Shown: positions 31,692-40,946, counted from the first letter of the stretch. The stretch: DNA of 56,804 bases from Paenarthrobacter sp. Z7-10 (GCF_026932795.1 NZ_JADPVH010000025.1:1-56804); one strand, 5' to 3'. Numbers and translations: made by a program. The notes: generated from the letters alone by a model not told the origin.

Positions 31692-32428
31692 GGCGGTGGC
31701 CGCCGGGGACGGGGGCCACCGTCCGCATGCGGCTGAACGTCCGGCTCCAGCCCTTCCTGCTCGTGGCCGTGGCGGAACCATCCGATCAGCCCGGCAACCA
31801 CCGCGGCCAGCAGAATCGGAACACCGGGCGGCACGAGCGGTACGGCCAGCACCGTGGCCAGCGCACACACTACGGCGATGGCGGCCGGCTGGCGGCCCTT
31901 AATCCGAGGCCAGAGCAGCCCCAAAAAGGCGGCCGCAGCGGCGCCATCCAGACCCCATTGTTTGGGATCCCCCATGGTGCTGCCCAGCAAGGCACCAGCG
32001 GCAGTGAACACGTTCCACAGCACGAACACGCCGATTCCCGCCACCCAGAAACCCCGCCGCTGCTCGAGGGGATCCTGTTGACCGGTGCTGGTCGCAGTCG
32101 ATTCGTCGATGGTCAGCTGCGCCGCGAGCAGCCTCAACGCTCCGCGAGGGCGCAGCAGCGCGTTGAGCTGCATCCCATAAACCCCGTTGCGTATCCCGAG
32201 CAGGGCGGCCGCGCCCATCGCCGCGATCCCGCTGCCGCCGCCGCCGATCACTGCGATAAAAGCGAACTGCGAACCACCGCTGAACAGCAGCAGGCTCAGT
32301 GCCATGGTCTGCCAGAACAGCAGCCCCGCCGCCGCGGAAAGCGCGCCAAAGGAGACGCCGTAGAGGCCGGTCGCCAGGCTGATGGACAGGCCGATCCGTG
32401 CCGCTGGCGACGCCAGCAAAGCCCTCAC
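31688..32428 (-). CDS. azlC: AzlC-type branched-chain amino acid exporter large subunit
   Basis: A 246-residue membrane protein with the AzlC signature (ISLATGLYGVSFGALSAAAGL near the N-terminus, then LLFSGGSQFAFIAVIGGGGSGIAAMGAAALLGIRNGVYGMQL and DESTATSTGQ) and about seven hydrophobic segments. A GTG at 32428 is chosen because it makes a GTGA overlap with the stop of the DoxX-type gene; GTG 32452 is an alternative. The C-terminal tail is hydrophilic (HGHEQEGLEPDVQPHADGG). Confidence 0.87.
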   Translation of the reverse strand: MRALLASPAARIGLSISLATGLYGVSFGALSAAAGLLFWQTMALSLLLFSGGSQFAFIAVIGGGGSGIAAMGAAALLGIRNGVYGMQLNALLRPRGALRLLAAQLTIDESTATSTGQQDPLEQRRGFWVAGIGVFVLWNVFTAAGALLGSTMGDPKQWGLDGAAAAAFLGLLWPRIKGRQPAAIAVVCALATVLAVPLVPPGVPILLAAVVAGLIGWFRHGHEQEGLEPDVQPHADGGPRPRRPPP

Positions 32429-32820
32429 CTGCGGCGCAGGCTCCAGGCCCACAGGACCAGCGGGAGCTGCAACGGCAGTCGGAGCGAATGCACAACCTGC
32501 CCGCGCCGGGTTCCACTGGGGCCGAAGGCGCGCCGCAGGGCAAAGATATGGCCCGCCGTGAAACCGGCGAACATCAGGGCGGTTGCGGTTGCGGCGGCCT
32601 TGCGGGTGCCCGGAAGCAGCAGCCCGACGGCGGCGGCAGCCTCCAGCACGGCGCTCGAGCTGACCCATTCCTGGCGGGACATGACGCCAAAACCGCCGTT
32701 CGTGTCCGTGCATAGGCTGCGTGGTATGACCGGATAGTAGAACTTGGGATCCCGAAGGTGCTTGATCGTGCTCGCACTCAGCAGGGCCGACAGGGCGAGG
32801 GCCGAATAGTCGATCCTCAC
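32425..32820 (-). CDS. DoxX-like four-helix membrane protein
   Basis: A 131-residue protein with four TM segments (about 5-20, 55-72, 77-96 and 107-127) and charged loops, resembling DoxX/DoxD-type small membrane proteins. The KHLRDPKFYYPVIPRSL segment after TM1 is characteristic of actinobacterial members. Its role is unknown. It overlaps GH15 upstream and azlC downstream by about 4 nt each. Confidence 0.72.
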   Translation of the reverse strand: MRIDYSALALSALLSASTIKHLRDPKFYYPVIPRSLCTDTNGGFGVMSRQEWVSSSAVLEAAAAVGLLLPGTRKAAATATALMFAGFTAGHIFALRRAFGPSGTRRGQVVHSLRLPLQLPLVLWAWSLRRR

Positions 32821-34667
32821 ACCGAGGCCGCTTCGTCGTCGCGAACAGCGGTGCGCACCTCGTCGCCTGCCTCAAGGCTGAGGCGCTCGGACCCGTGCAG
32901 CGCGTCTGCCGCACGCACCAGAGCCAGGTGCGAAAATGCCTGCGGAAAGTTTCCTGCCATGCGTCCCAGGGAAACCGCATATTCCTCGCTTAGCAGCCCC
33001 AGGTCGTTGGACAGACCGACCAGCCGGTCCATCAGTTTTTTGGCATCTGCGCGCCGGCCGGTATGCGCGTACTGTTCCACCAGCCAGAAGGAGCAGGCGA
33101 GGAACGGATGTTCGCCGGGAGCCAGGCCGTCCACTCCGGATTCGGTCCGATAGCGCAGCAGCAGGCCGTCGTCGTCGAGCAGTTCACGTTCCATCTGCGC
33201 CACCGTGCCCACCATCATGGGATCGTCGTAGGGCAGGAACCCCACCTGCGGGATCACCAGCAGCGAGGCATCCGTCTGCGAACCACCGTAGGTCTGGGTG
33301 AAGGAATTCAATTCCCGGTTAAAACCGCGGGCGCAGATTTCCTTGCGCAAACCATCCCGCAGTTCCTCCCAGCGCTTGAGCGGTCCCGGCAGATCGTGAT
33401 CGCGAACGGCCCGCACCGCGGAATCGAAGGCTGCCCACATCATCACCCGCGAATGGGTGAAATACTTTGGCTCGCCGCGCATTTCCCAGATGCCCTGATC
33501 CTTGTCCTCGAGATGCTTCTCGGCGAAGTTCATTAGCGAGCGCTGCAGCGGCCAGGAGAAGTGGTCCTCCTTGCCGCCGCCCAGCCGCAGCTTTTCCAGC
33601 GCCACCATCACCTCGCCCACCACGTCGGCCTGGTATTGGGTGACGGCACCGTTGCCCACATGCACCGGTGTTGAGTTTTCGTAGCCGGAGAGATTGGGAA
33701 GGTCGTACTCCTCCAACTGACGCTCACCCGCCACGCCGTACATGATCTGCAGGTCCTCCGGATCGCCCGCAACTGCCCGCAGCAGCCAGTTGCGCCAGTG
33801 CAGCGCCTCCTGGGCGTACCCGTGCGTCAGCATCGCCTCCAACGTCAGCGCCGCGTCACGGAGCCAACAGTACCTGTAGTCCCAGTTTCGGGCACCGCCG
33901 AAATCCTCCGGGAGCGAGGTTGTGGGCGCGGCCACAATGCCGCCGGTATCCTCATGCGTCAGGGCCCGGAGCACCAGCAGCGAGCGCCTTACCGAACTGG
34001 CATATTCGCCATCCAGGACACAACTGGCGGCCCATTCAGACCAGTATTTGACCGTCAGTTCCAGGGCGGCATCAATGTATATGGCGGCCGGAATGCTCCG
34101 GTGCGAGGGATACCAGGCCAATTCCAAATCCGAGGTTTCGCCAGCCGCAACGGTAAATTCCCCCACGTGCATATGATCGGAGGCCTTGGGCAGCGGGTGG
34201 GAGCGCAGCACCAGCGCGTCCGGGCCGGCCACCGCCATCAGCACCTGGCGGCCATCGGCGTCGGGCATCCGGCTCATCCACGGCAGCACCTCACCATAGC
34301 CGAAGCGGACTTTCAGTTCCTGGCGCATCCGCACGCTGCCGGTCAGGCCCTCAACCCGGCGCACCAACGAGGCGCGCCTGTCCCCCACCGGCATGAATTC
34401 GGTGATCCGGACGCTGCCGCCGTCGGCCTGCCAATCCGTCTGCAGCACGAAGGTTCCGTCCAGGTAGCGTCGGGCGACGACGACGGCGTTTGCCGCCTCG
34501 GGCGCAAGCAGCCAGCGGCCGGCATCCTCGGTGCCCAGCAACGCACCGAAAACAGACGGCGAATCGAAACGCGGGAAGCATAGCCAATCAACACTGCCGG
34601 ACCGCGAAACCAGCGGCCCGGTATGCATGTCGGACAGGAGCGCATAATCCTCGATACGTGATGCCAT
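32817..34667 (-). CDS. Glycoside hydrolase family 15 (trehalase/glucoamylase)
   Basis: A 616-residue cytosolic GH15 enzyme (no signal peptide), probably a trehalase or glucan-releasing glucoamylase as in mycobacteria. Domains are an N-terminal beta-sandwich (about 1-220; IEDYALLSDMHTGPLVSRSGSVDWLC) and a C-terminal (alpha/alpha)6 barrel. Barrel motifs are RNWDYRYCWLRDAALTLEAML near 265, MYGVAGERQLEEYDLPNLSGYENSTPVHVGN (catalytic acid region) and GEHPFLACSFWLVEQYA (second carboxylate) near 525. ATG 34667 is chosen; the frame is open to TTG 34679, which overlaps the gdpD stop. Middle of a five-gene overlapping operon. Confidence 0.92.
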   Translation of the reverse strand: MASRIEDYALLSDMHTGPLVSRSGSVDWLCFPRFDSPSVFGALLGTEDAGRWLLAPEAANAVVVARRYLDGTFVLQTDWQADGGSVRITEFMPVGDRRASLVRRVEGLTGSVRMRQELKVRFGYGEVLPWMSRMPDADGRQVLMAVAGPDALVLRSHPLPKASDHMHVGEFTVAAGETSDLELAWYPSHRSIPAAIYIDAALELTVKYWSEWAASCVLDGEYASSVRRSLLVLRALTHEDTGGIVAAPTTSLPEDFGGARNWDYRYCWLRDAALTLEAMLTHGYAQEALHWRNWLLRAVAGDPEDLQIMYGVAGERQLEEYDLPNLSGYENSTPVHVGNGAVTQYQADVVGEVMVALEKLRLGGGKEDHFSWPLQRSLMNFAEKHLEDKDQGIWEMRGEPKYFTHSRVMMWAAFDSAVRAVRDHDLPGPLKRWEELRDGLRKEICARGFNRELNSFTQTYGGSQTDASLLVIPQVGFLPYDDPMMVGTVAQMERELLDDDGLLLRYRTESGVDGLAPGEHPFLACSFWLVEQYAHTGRRADAKKLMDRLVGLSNDLGLLSEEYAVSLGRMAGNFPQAFSHLALVRAADALHGSERLSLEAGDEVRTAVRDDEAASV

Positions 34668-34675
34668 GATTCCAC

Positions 34676-35542
34676 TCAATCACAATTGACTGGAAGCAGG
34701 CCACGAATCCGCGCCGGAAGGTTGGTGGTGATTTCCTGCACCCCCAGCTCGATGCACAGCTGCAGGTCCTCGGGTTCATCGACGGTCCAGACCCGCAGCC
34801 GCGAACCAGCACTCAGCCAGGACCTGACCCGGTCCGGATGGCTCCGGAGGTAATCCACGCCCGGTCCGGCCAGTCCCACCTCACCGGCGTCGAGCAGCCG
34901 CTCCGCCTCAGCCTGCACGGCCCGCAGCTTCGCGGCCCGGGCGGCCCCCGCCTCCGAATCGGCCGCTGCCTCCGCCTCGAGCGCCGCCGACTCAACGTCG
35001 TCGAGCAATTGGCACAGACAGCCGGCCGGAACGCTGCGGGCCAGATACTTCACCGACTGCGGATGGAAGCTCATGAAAGAGACCCGAATATTGCCCAGAT
35101 GCGAGTTCTCCGGTACCCATCCCGCCGCACGCAGTTCCTGCAGCGTCCGGGCTTCCAACCGCTCGTCGAAGCCCTTCGGGTGCTTGAACTCGATGGCCAG
35201 CGCCAGCTCCCGTCCGGCAGCGTGCAGGATTGAGAGCAATTCGGCCAGCGTGAGGAACTGCTGCGCTGTGCCGCCGAACTGCGCCGGCACGGCGGCGCCC
35301 TTCCAGGCCGAAAAATCCAGCTCCCGCAGCTGCGCCAGAGTCATCGAGGCCACCGGCCCGGACCCGTTGGAGGTGCGGTCGACCGTATTGTCATGCAGCA
35401 GAACCAACTCCTGGTCACTGCTCAGATGCAGGTCACATTCCACCCCGTCCACGCCGTCGGCCAGCGCCTGCAGATAGGCCGCACGGGTGTGTTCCGCAAA
35501 ATGTCCGCTCGAACCCCGATGCGCGTAGATCAATGGCCTCAT
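34676..35542 (-). CDS. Glycerophosphodiester phosphodiesterase
   Basis: A 288-residue GDPD TIM-barrel enzyme releasing glycerol-3-phosphate from lipid-derived diesters. Motifs: HRGSSGHFAEHT at the N-terminus (catalytic His, Arg), VECDLHLSSD (Glu/Asp metal ligands), LLHDNTVDRTSNGSG (second catalytic His), AIEFKHP. An Ala/Glu-rich insertion near residues 180-210 (LEAEAAADSEAGAARAAKLRAVQAEAERLL) is unusual and probably helical. ATG 35542 is preferred over TTG 35560. First gene of the gdpD-GH15-DoxX-azlCD unit, divergent from DUF445. Confidence 0.92.
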   Translation of the reverse strand: MRPLIYAHRGSSGHFAEHTRAAYLQALADGVDGVECDLHLSSDQELVLLHDNTVDRTSNGSGPVASMTLAQLRELDFSAWKGAAVPAQFGGTAQQFLTLAELLSILHAAGRELALAIEFKHPKGFDERLEARTLQELRAAGWVPENSHLGNIRVSFMSFHPQSVKYLARSVPAGCLCQLLDDVESAALEAEAAADSEAGAARAAKLRAVQAEAERLLDAGEVGLAGPGVDYLRSHPDRVRSWLSAGSRLRVWTVDEPEDLQLCIELGVQEITTNLPARIRGLLPVNCD

Positions 35543-35604
35543 GGCACCACGGTATTGCAATCACTGCGGTGGGGACAGCACCGGCAGCAGCGGGCAGCTT
35601 AACT

Positions 35605-35616
35605 TAGTCTTGCTGT
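35605..35616 (+). promoter_or_regulatory. Leaderless-type -10 element of the DUF445 gene
   Basis: TAGTCT at 35605-35610 lies 6 nt upstream of ATG 35617 and no Shine-Dalgarno is visible. Confidence 0.45.
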
Positions 35617-36978
35617 ATGGCGACTACCGAAAAATCCGATCCGTCCAGGGACTCCACGGCCGCGCGTCCAACAGGCCGTGTCGCATCGGGGGGTTCCGGG
35701 GCGGCCATCGGTATGGTGGCCGCCGCCGTTCCGGCCAGCGACCGGGAGAAAGCCTCGGCCCTGCGCCGGATGAAGGGCTCGGCGCTGTCCCTGCTGGTGC
35801 TGTTTGCCATTATCTTCACCGTTTCCTTCGGACTGCAGGGCCAATATCCGTGGCTCGAGTACGTGCGGGCAGCCAGCGAAGGCGGCATGGTCGGCGCCCT
35901 CGCGGACTGGTTCGCCGTGACGGCGCTGTTCAGGTACCCGATGGGACTGAAGATCCCGCACACCGCGATCATCCCCAACCGCAAGGACGCGATTGGCGCC
36001 AGTCTGGGCGAGTTCGTGGAAACCAATTTCCTGTCCGAGACCGTGGTGCGGCAAAAATTGGCAGGCATGGGGCTGGTGCAGACCGTAGGTTCCTGGCTCG
36101 CCACTCCGGCCGGTGCCGAGCGCGTCGCCACCGAGGGCTCCGCACTGATCCGCGGCATGATGGCGGTCCTGAACGATGACGACGTCCGTGACGTGATCGA
36201 ATCCATGGTCCGCAAGCACCTGATCGATCCCCCCTGGGGGCCGCCGATCGGCCGGATAGCGGAACAGATCTTTAACGACGGCCATCACCATCAGCTGGTC
36301 GATCTGCTGGTGGACCGCTCCACCGAGTGGGTGGAGCGCAACCACGAAGTCATCAGCCGCCTGGTTTCCGACCGCTCCCCCACCTGGGTGCCGACATTCG
36401 TGGACTCGCTGATGGGGGACAAGATCTACACCGAACTGCACAAGTTCGCCAGGGCGGTGCAGCGGGATCCGCAGCACCAGGTCCGGCTGCAGCTCGACGA
36501 TTACCTCAAGGACCTGGCCAAGGAACTCCAGCACGATCCCATCATGATTGCCCGGGCCGAGTCGATTAAGGCTCAGGTGCTCGACGATCCGCGGGTCCGC
36601 GAGCTGGCCGGGCGGACCTGGACGACGGTGAAGTCCGCGCTGTTGACCGCCGTCGACGACCCGGACAGCGAGCTGCGGATTAAGTTCACTGCCGCCGTGC
36701 GGGATTTCGGCAAGCGGCTGGTCCAGGACCACGAGCTGGCGGCGAAGGCCAACGCCTGGATCGGCGACGCCGCCTCTTATTTGGTGCGGACTTACCGGCA
36801 TGAGATCGCCTCGATCATTTCCGACACGGTGGGACGCTGGGACGCGAAGGAAACCTCGGAAAAAATTGAGCTGCAGGTGGGCCGGGACCTGCAGTACATC
36901 CGGATCAACGGAACGGTGGTGGGCGGGCTGGCAGGGCTGGCCATTTTCGCCGTGGCACACCTGGTGTTCCCCGGCTGA
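35617..36978 (+). CDS. DUF445 (YjiN-type) membrane protein
   Basis: A 453-residue protein. After a low-complexity N-terminus come TM1 (about 54-74) and the DUF445 signature EGGMVGALADWFAVTALFRYPMGLKIPHTAIIPNRKDAIGASLGEFVETNFLS (about 87-140). A long, charged, largely helical middle follows and a second TM lies at the very end (about 432-450). The two ends would thus be membrane-embedded with a large soluble helical domain between. The function is unknown. It is convergent with pxpC. Confidence 0.9.
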   Translation: MATTEKSDPSRDSTAARPTGRVASGGSGAAIGMVAAAVPASDREKASALRRMKGSALSLLVLFAIIFTVSFGLQGQYPWLEYVRAASEGGMVGALADWFAVTALFRYPMGLKIPHTAIIPNRKDAIGASLGEFVETNFLSETVVRQKLAGMGLVQTVGSWLATPAGAERVATEGSALIRGMMAVLNDDDVRDVIESMVRKHLIDPPWGPPIGRIAEQIFNDGHHHQLVDLLVDRSTEWVERNHEVISRLVSDRSPTWVPTFVDSLMGDKIYTELHKFARAVQRDPQHQVRLQLDDYLKDLAKELQHDPIMIARAESIKAQVLDDPRVRELAGRTWTTVKSALLTAVDDPDSELRIKFTAAVRDFGKRLVQDHELAAKANAWIGDAASYLVRTYRHEIASIISDTVGRWDAKETSEKIELQVGRDLQYIRINGTVVGGLAGLAIFAVAHLVFPG

Positions 36979-37016
36979 GCCGGCGCCGGCGCGGAACCGC
37001 CGGTCTGATCAGCCGG
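36971..37016. terminator. Inverted repeat at the DUF445/pxpC convergence
   Basis: Arms CCGGCTGA (36971-36978) and TCAGCCGG (37009-37016) are perfect inverses. They contain the stop codons of the two convergent genes. The GC-rich intervening 30 nt also folds (CCGGCG/CGCCGG pieces). It may act as a bidirectional terminator, though no T-tract is seen. Confidence 0.4.
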
Positions 37017-37881
37017 CGAAGAACCGCACTTTCTGTCCCGGCCGGGCCTGCGCAAGCAGGTCGAGGTCCGCCCGGACGACGACGGCGATCACCGGATAGC
37101 CGCCCGTCACCGGGTGGTCGGCCAGGAAAATGGTCGGCAATCCTGACGGCGGCACCTGCAGCGCCCCGCTGACCATGCCCTCGCTGGGCAGCTCCCCGCG
37201 GCGCAGCTGGGTCAGGGGTTTGCCCAGCAGCCGTGCGCCAATCCGATTGCTGTCCGCCGAAATCTCCCACTCCTGGCCGGTCAGCCGATGCCAGGAGGAG
37301 GCATCAAACCAGTCCCGCCGCGGGCCCGCGCTGATCCGCAGCGCGATCACCTGCTCGGGTCGTGGCGGTGCCTTCACCGTCAACTGCCGGATCCGCTCCG
37401 CGGTATCCGTCCCAGCCGGGCCGCGCTCCAGCAGATCACCGGCCTGCAGTGGCCGGGGGCCCATTCCGGAGAGAATGTCCGCACTGGCGGAGCCCAACAG
37501 CGACGGGGTCTGCAGACCGCCCTGGACGGACAGGTAGTAGCGCAGGCCGGCCGCCGCTGTGCCGATCTTCAGCGTCGAACCGGGGGCCAGCTCCAGCGCC
37601 GTGTTCAGCGGCCGGCTGCTGCCCCCGCACTCCAGCTCTCCGCGGGCACCCGTCACAGCAACCACTGCGGCGGCTCGAAACTCCAGCTCCAGGCCACCGA
37701 GCAGGATCTCCAGTCCCGCCGCGCCGTCGTTGTTAGCCACCAGCCGGTTCGCCAGCCGCAGCGATCGTCCATCCAGCGCTCCGGAGGGACCCAGGCCCAT
37801 AGCGGCCTGGCCGGGCCGGCCCAGATCCTCCACCAACGTCAGCGGACCGGGACGGCGCACCTGCGCGAAGACGGTACCCAC
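37009..37881 (-). CDS. pxpC: 5-oxoprolinase subunit C (KipA/biotin-dependent carboxyltransferase-like)
   Basis: A 290-residue component of the PxpABC ATP-dependent 5-oxoprolinase, which opens pyroglutamate to glutamate. Family signature: VEDLGRPGQAAMGLGPSGALDGRSLRLANRLVAN near residues 17-50, YYLSVQGGLQTPSLLGSASAD, and the C-terminal SNRIGARLLGKPL...SEGMVSGALQVPPSGLPTIFLADHPVTGGYPVIAVV. It begins directly after the pxpB stop. It is the last gene of the EcsC-pxpA-pxpB-pxpC unit. Confidence 0.92.
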   Translation of the reverse strand: MGTVFAQVRRPGPLTLVEDLGRPGQAAMGLGPSGALDGRSLRLANRLVANNDGAAGLEILLGGLELEFRAAAVVAVTGARGELECGGSSRPLNTALELAPGSTLKIGTAAAGLRYYLSVQGGLQTPSLLGSASADILSGMGPRPLQAGDLLERGPAGTDTAERIRQLTVKAPPRPEQVIALRISAGPRRDWFDASSWHRLTGQEWEISADSNRIGARLLGKPLTQLRRGELPSEGMVSGALQVPPSGLPTIFLADHPVTGGYPVIAVVVRADLDLLAQARPGQKVRFFAG

Positions 37882-38541
37882 TCAGACCTCCCGGAAGCGC
37901 ACGCGCGTGCCGGGTCGGATCAGGGCCGCTGCGCCGTCGTCGTGCGCATTCCACAGCACGGCGTCCGTGTGCCCGATCAATTGCCAGCCGCCCGGGGAGG
38001 AGGCGGGGTAAATTCCGCTGAATTCGCCGGCCAGCCCCACTGCACCGGCGGGGACAACCGTGCGCGGGGTGCCGCGCCGGGGAACCTGAAGCCGGTCATG
38101 GTCGGTGACCAGGTAGGCGAAACCGGGTGCGAAACCCGTGAAGGCGGCGGTCCAGGGCGAAGAGGTGTGAAGTGCGACGACCTCCTCCGGCGATACGCCC
38201 AGGGATTGGGCCACCGACACCAGATCCGGCCCATCGTAGTTGACATCGACCCGCACTTCGTCGGTCCCTGCCTCTGCACCGGCAATCGGGGTGGTTTCCT
38301 GCAGCCAGCGCCGCACCACTGCACCGGCGATGAGGGCGGGATCGAAGTTGACCAGCACGGTGCGCGCGGCGGGCACCACATCGACCACGCCGCTGGGGCG
38401 ATGCACGGACAAACCGCGGTACAAGGCCAGCACCGCCGTCAGATCCGGCAGCTCCGCGAGCACCGCGCTGTCGCCGCAGGGCAGCAGCACCAGCCCGGCC
38501 TGCGCCGCGTCGGCGGACGAACCTGCCGCGATTCCCGGCAT
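37882..38541 (-). CDS. pxpB: 5-oxoprolinase subunit B (KipI-like)
   Basis: A 219-residue product. Family pieces are LLPCGDSAVLAELPDLTAVLALYRGL near the N-terminus, GVVDVVPAARTVLVNFDP, VDVNYDGPDLVSVAQSLGVSPEEVVALHTSSPWTAAFTGFAPGFAYL and VPRRGTPRTVVPAGAVGLAGEFSGIYPASSPGGWQLIG. ATG 38541 starts 22 nt after the pxpA stop; the frame stays open to 38652 within pxpA. The next gene follows without a gap. Confidence 0.93.
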   Translation of the reverse strand: MPGIAAGSSADAAQAGLVLLPCGDSAVLAELPDLTAVLALYRGLSVHRPSGVVDVVPAARTVLVNFDPALIAGAVVRRWLQETTPIAGAEAGTDEVRVDVNYDGPDLVSVAQSLGVSPEEVVALHTSSPWTAAFTGFAPGFAYLVTDHDRLQVPRRGTPRTVVPAGAVGLAGEFSGIYPASSPGGWQLIGHTDAVLWNAHDDGAAALIRPGTRVRFREV

Positions 38542-38563
38542 GGCGGGACCGCCGGAAACTTCC

Positions 38564-39313
38564 TCAGCAGAAGGCAGCAATGGGAACCTTCGCACTCTGC
38601 AGGCCGGCGCGCACCGCGCGGGCCATGCCGACCGCCCCGGGACTGTCGCCATGCACGCAGAGCGAGTCGACCTCGAGGGTCAATACCGTGCCGTCCACGG
38701 CCGTCACGGTGCCGGAGACGGCCATTTGCACCGCCCGGCGTGCCACCGGCTCCGGCTCCAGCAGCAGTGCCCCGGCCTCTCCACGCGGCACCAAGGTCCC
38801 GTCGGGGCGGTAGCCGCGGTCGACGAAGGCTTCGCGGACGAATCGCTGTCCATTCTCCGCCGCGACAGCAGCTATTTTCGAGCCCGCCAGTCCGAGCATC
38901 GGCAGCCGCGGATCGAAATCCCGGACCGCGTCGCCTACTGCCTTCGCCTGTGCCGCATCATGGACAATCCGGTTGTAAAGCGCGCCGTGCGGTTTCACAT
39001 ACGACACGGCGCCACCCGCCGCCCTGGCCATTCCATCCAAGGCCGCCAACTGGTACAGCACATCGCCGTAAAGCTCGTCGCGGCCGATGTCCATGGCCCT
39101 GCGACCAAAGCCGGCCAGGTCCCGGTAACTGACGTGCGCACCGATGCGCACCTTGTTAACAACGGCGGCGCGGATGGTGCCCAGCATGGTGAGCGGATCG
39201 CCCGCATGGAAGCCGCACGCCACATTGGCGCTGCTGACCAGGGTCAGCAGCGCCTCGTCGTCGCCCATCCGCCACGCGCCGAACGATTCGCCGAGATCAG
39301 CGTTGAGGTCCAT
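38564..39313 (-). CDS. pxpA: 5-oxoprolinase subunit A (LamB/YcsF family)
   Basis: A 249-residue product. Signatures: DLNADLGESFGAWRMGDDEALLTLVSSANVACGFHAGDPLTM at the N-terminus, GAHVSYRDLAGFGRRAMDI, VKPHGALYN and the C-terminal DSLCVHGDSPGAV. The ATG at 39313 follows GGAAGGACAGG; the long open frame upstream to 39457 overlaps the EcsC gene and is not conserved. It overlaps the EcsC 3' end by 17 nt, so the two are coupled. Confidence 0.95.
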   Translation of the reverse strand: MDLNADLGESFGAWRMGDDEALLTLVSSANVACGFHAGDPLTMLGTIRAAVVNKVRIGAHVSYRDLAGFGRRAMDIGRDELYGDVLYQLAALDGMARAAGGAVSYVKPHGALYNRIVHDAAQAKAVGDAVRDFDPRLPMLGLAGSKIAAVAAENGQRFVREAFVDRGYRPDGTLVPRGEAGALLLEPEPVARRAVQMAVSGTVTAVDGTVLTLEVDSLCVHGDSPGAVGMARAVRAGLQSAKVPIAAFC

Positions 39314-40175
39314 TCCTGTCCTTCCGTCCACCCAACCGCGGCAGCGCCGGCAGGGTCCGCCGGCGCACCGGCACGTCCACCCCGCGCGCCGCTCGTTTTT
39401 GTTCCAGCTCCGCGGCAAGTTCCGGCGGGAAAAACTCGGGGGCAGGGCCGAAGGCATTCTTGGTTGCCGTGACCACCGCGCGGCCCATCATCAGGTTTCC
39501 CGCTCCGCCTATCACGGCTCCGATGCCAAACGGAATGGCCCGGCCCACGATGGCGCTCCCCTCGCGCACCAACAGCCGACGCAGGAAGGCCTTCTGCAGC
39601 CGGCCGCCGATTCCTTTGACCGCGGAAAGCGGCATGCTCTTGCCCACCACGGATCCCCATGCCTGCATGGAGGTGCGGCCGGTGCCGAGCGCATGTCCGG
39701 TCAGGCCCTGCACCATTGCGGTGCCTTCCTCTCCGAGCATGATGGCCATCACCATGGTGCGGGCGCGCTCCGGGTCCTGCAGCCGGACGCCGTGCAGTTC
39801 AGCCACGGACTGCGCGTAGAGTGCGGTGGTCTCCAGGAAAACGACCGTCGCCGCGGCGGAAATTGACAGCGACGCCACGGTGCCCAACCCAGGAACGATG
39901 GCCGTTGCTCCGATGGCCGCGCCTCCACCCGTGACCGCCGAGATGAAATCGCGTTCCAATTTCCTGCTCAGCTCCGCCGTGTTGGCGTGCGGATGACGGC
40001 GCCGAAGTCGACGCAGGTTGGCCAACACGAGCGGCCGTTGCACGTCGACCGCCCGCAGCAGTGCCTTGGCCACCGCCGGAGTGGGCTTGCCTTCACGGTC
40101 AAAAGCCGCCTGCGTGGCGATCCTCACCGCCGGGTTGGGCTTGGACGCGGAGCGCTTGCTGTTCTTTCGTGCCAT
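39297..40175 (-). CDS. EcsC-family protein
   Basis: A 292-residue protein of the EcsC family (named from the third gene of the Bacillus ecs ABC locus; activity unknown). It has a basic N-terminus, a Gly/Ala-rich hydrophobic stretch VTGGGAAIGATAIVPGLGTVASLSISAAATVVFLETTALYAQSVAELHG (about 80-130) and a second such stretch RAIPFGIGAVIGGAGNLMMGRAVV near 210-235, suggesting membrane association. It starts the oxoprolinase operon. ATG 40175 is preferred over TTG 40178. Confidence 0.85.
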   Translation of the reverse strand: MARKNSKRSASKPNPAVRIATQAAFDREGKPTPAVAKALLRAVDVQRPLVLANLRRLRRRHPHANTAELSRKLERDFISAVTGGGAAIGATAIVPGLGTVASLSISAAATVVFLETTALYAQSVAELHGVRLQDPERARTMVMAIMLGEEGTAMVQGLTGHALGTGRTSMQAWGSVVGKSMPLSAVKGIGGRLQKAFLRRLLVREGSAIVGRAIPFGIGAVIGGAGNLMMGRAVVTATKNAFGPAPEFFPPELAAELEQKRAARGVDVPVRRRTLPALPRLGGRKDRNGPQR

Positions 40176-40400
40176 CAAAACCCCTGACCTTGATCTTCCT
40201 CCAAGCCTAGAACACAGTTGGCCGGTGCGCTTGCCTGCGGCTCACATCGGCGCTCACACCCCTGCTCACGCCCTGCTCACATCGCGGCTCACATCGGTGC
40301 TGACCTTGTCAGCAGGTGGTCGCGCCGGTACTGTCCTTGAAAGAAGCACGGACCGAAAGGGCCCGTGGCGGAAGTTCCACCCTGGATGAAGGAGCAGCAG

Positions 40401-40658
40401 ATGCGCATTGGATCAACGATATTCCTGATCGTTGTTGGCGCCATTCTCGCATTCGCCATCGACCCGACCCTTGTCACCTTTGTGGACCTGAAACTGGTCG
40501 GCTACATCCTGATCGTTGCGGGCGTCATCGGATTGGTGATTTCCCTGATCATGGCCGCTCCCCGCCGACAGCACCGGATCACCGAAAGCCGCAGCGCGGT
40601 GGATCCGGGAACCGGCGAGGCCGTCACCCGGAACGAGACCCGGGACACCGGCATCTGA
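40401..40658 (+). CDS. Small DUF6458-type membrane protein
   Basis: An 85-residue protein with two adjacent TM helices (about 5-19 and 26-49; GSTIFLIVVGAILAFAID and LVGYILIVAGVIGLVISLIM), then a hydrophilic tail of about 35 residues. This is a common actinobacterial small-protein family (DUF6458) with unknown function. The ATG follows AAGGAG, which selects it over the open frame from 40365. Confidence 0.85.
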   Translation: MRIGSTIFLIVVGAILAFAIDPTLVTFVDLKLVGYILIVAGVIGLVISLIMAAPRRQHRITESRSAVDPGTGEAVTRNETRDTGI

Positions 40659-40946
40659 TTTTCCTTTCGCCTGCACACGTCATTTCGACTGCACAGATCC
40701 TTTCGCATGGGCAAACACGACACCAGATTCTCTCTCGGCTGCTCCCGCACAACGCGTGATTTCCGCCGGACGGGCGGTGGTTCGTAGAGTCGCACCAGCG
40801 GTGGCTGCAGCCCTGCGCGCCCAGAAACCCGCGGGCTAAATTGAGAGCGCATTATCGGTTATATGCTCCAACGTGTAAGATTGATGGTCTGCCCGGAGCT
40901 AAAAACTTCATGTCGCAAGCAAATGACCTCCACAGGAGAAGCGCAA

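Noticed and set aside
35599-36960. 453-codon minus-strand frame opposite DUF445
   Set aside because: The plus strand carries the DUF445 signature; the minus translation is His/Gly/Arg-rich noise.
37288-39132. 614-codon plus-strand frame across pxpABC
   Set aside because: Antisense to three well-identified oxoprolinase genes; low-complexity translation.
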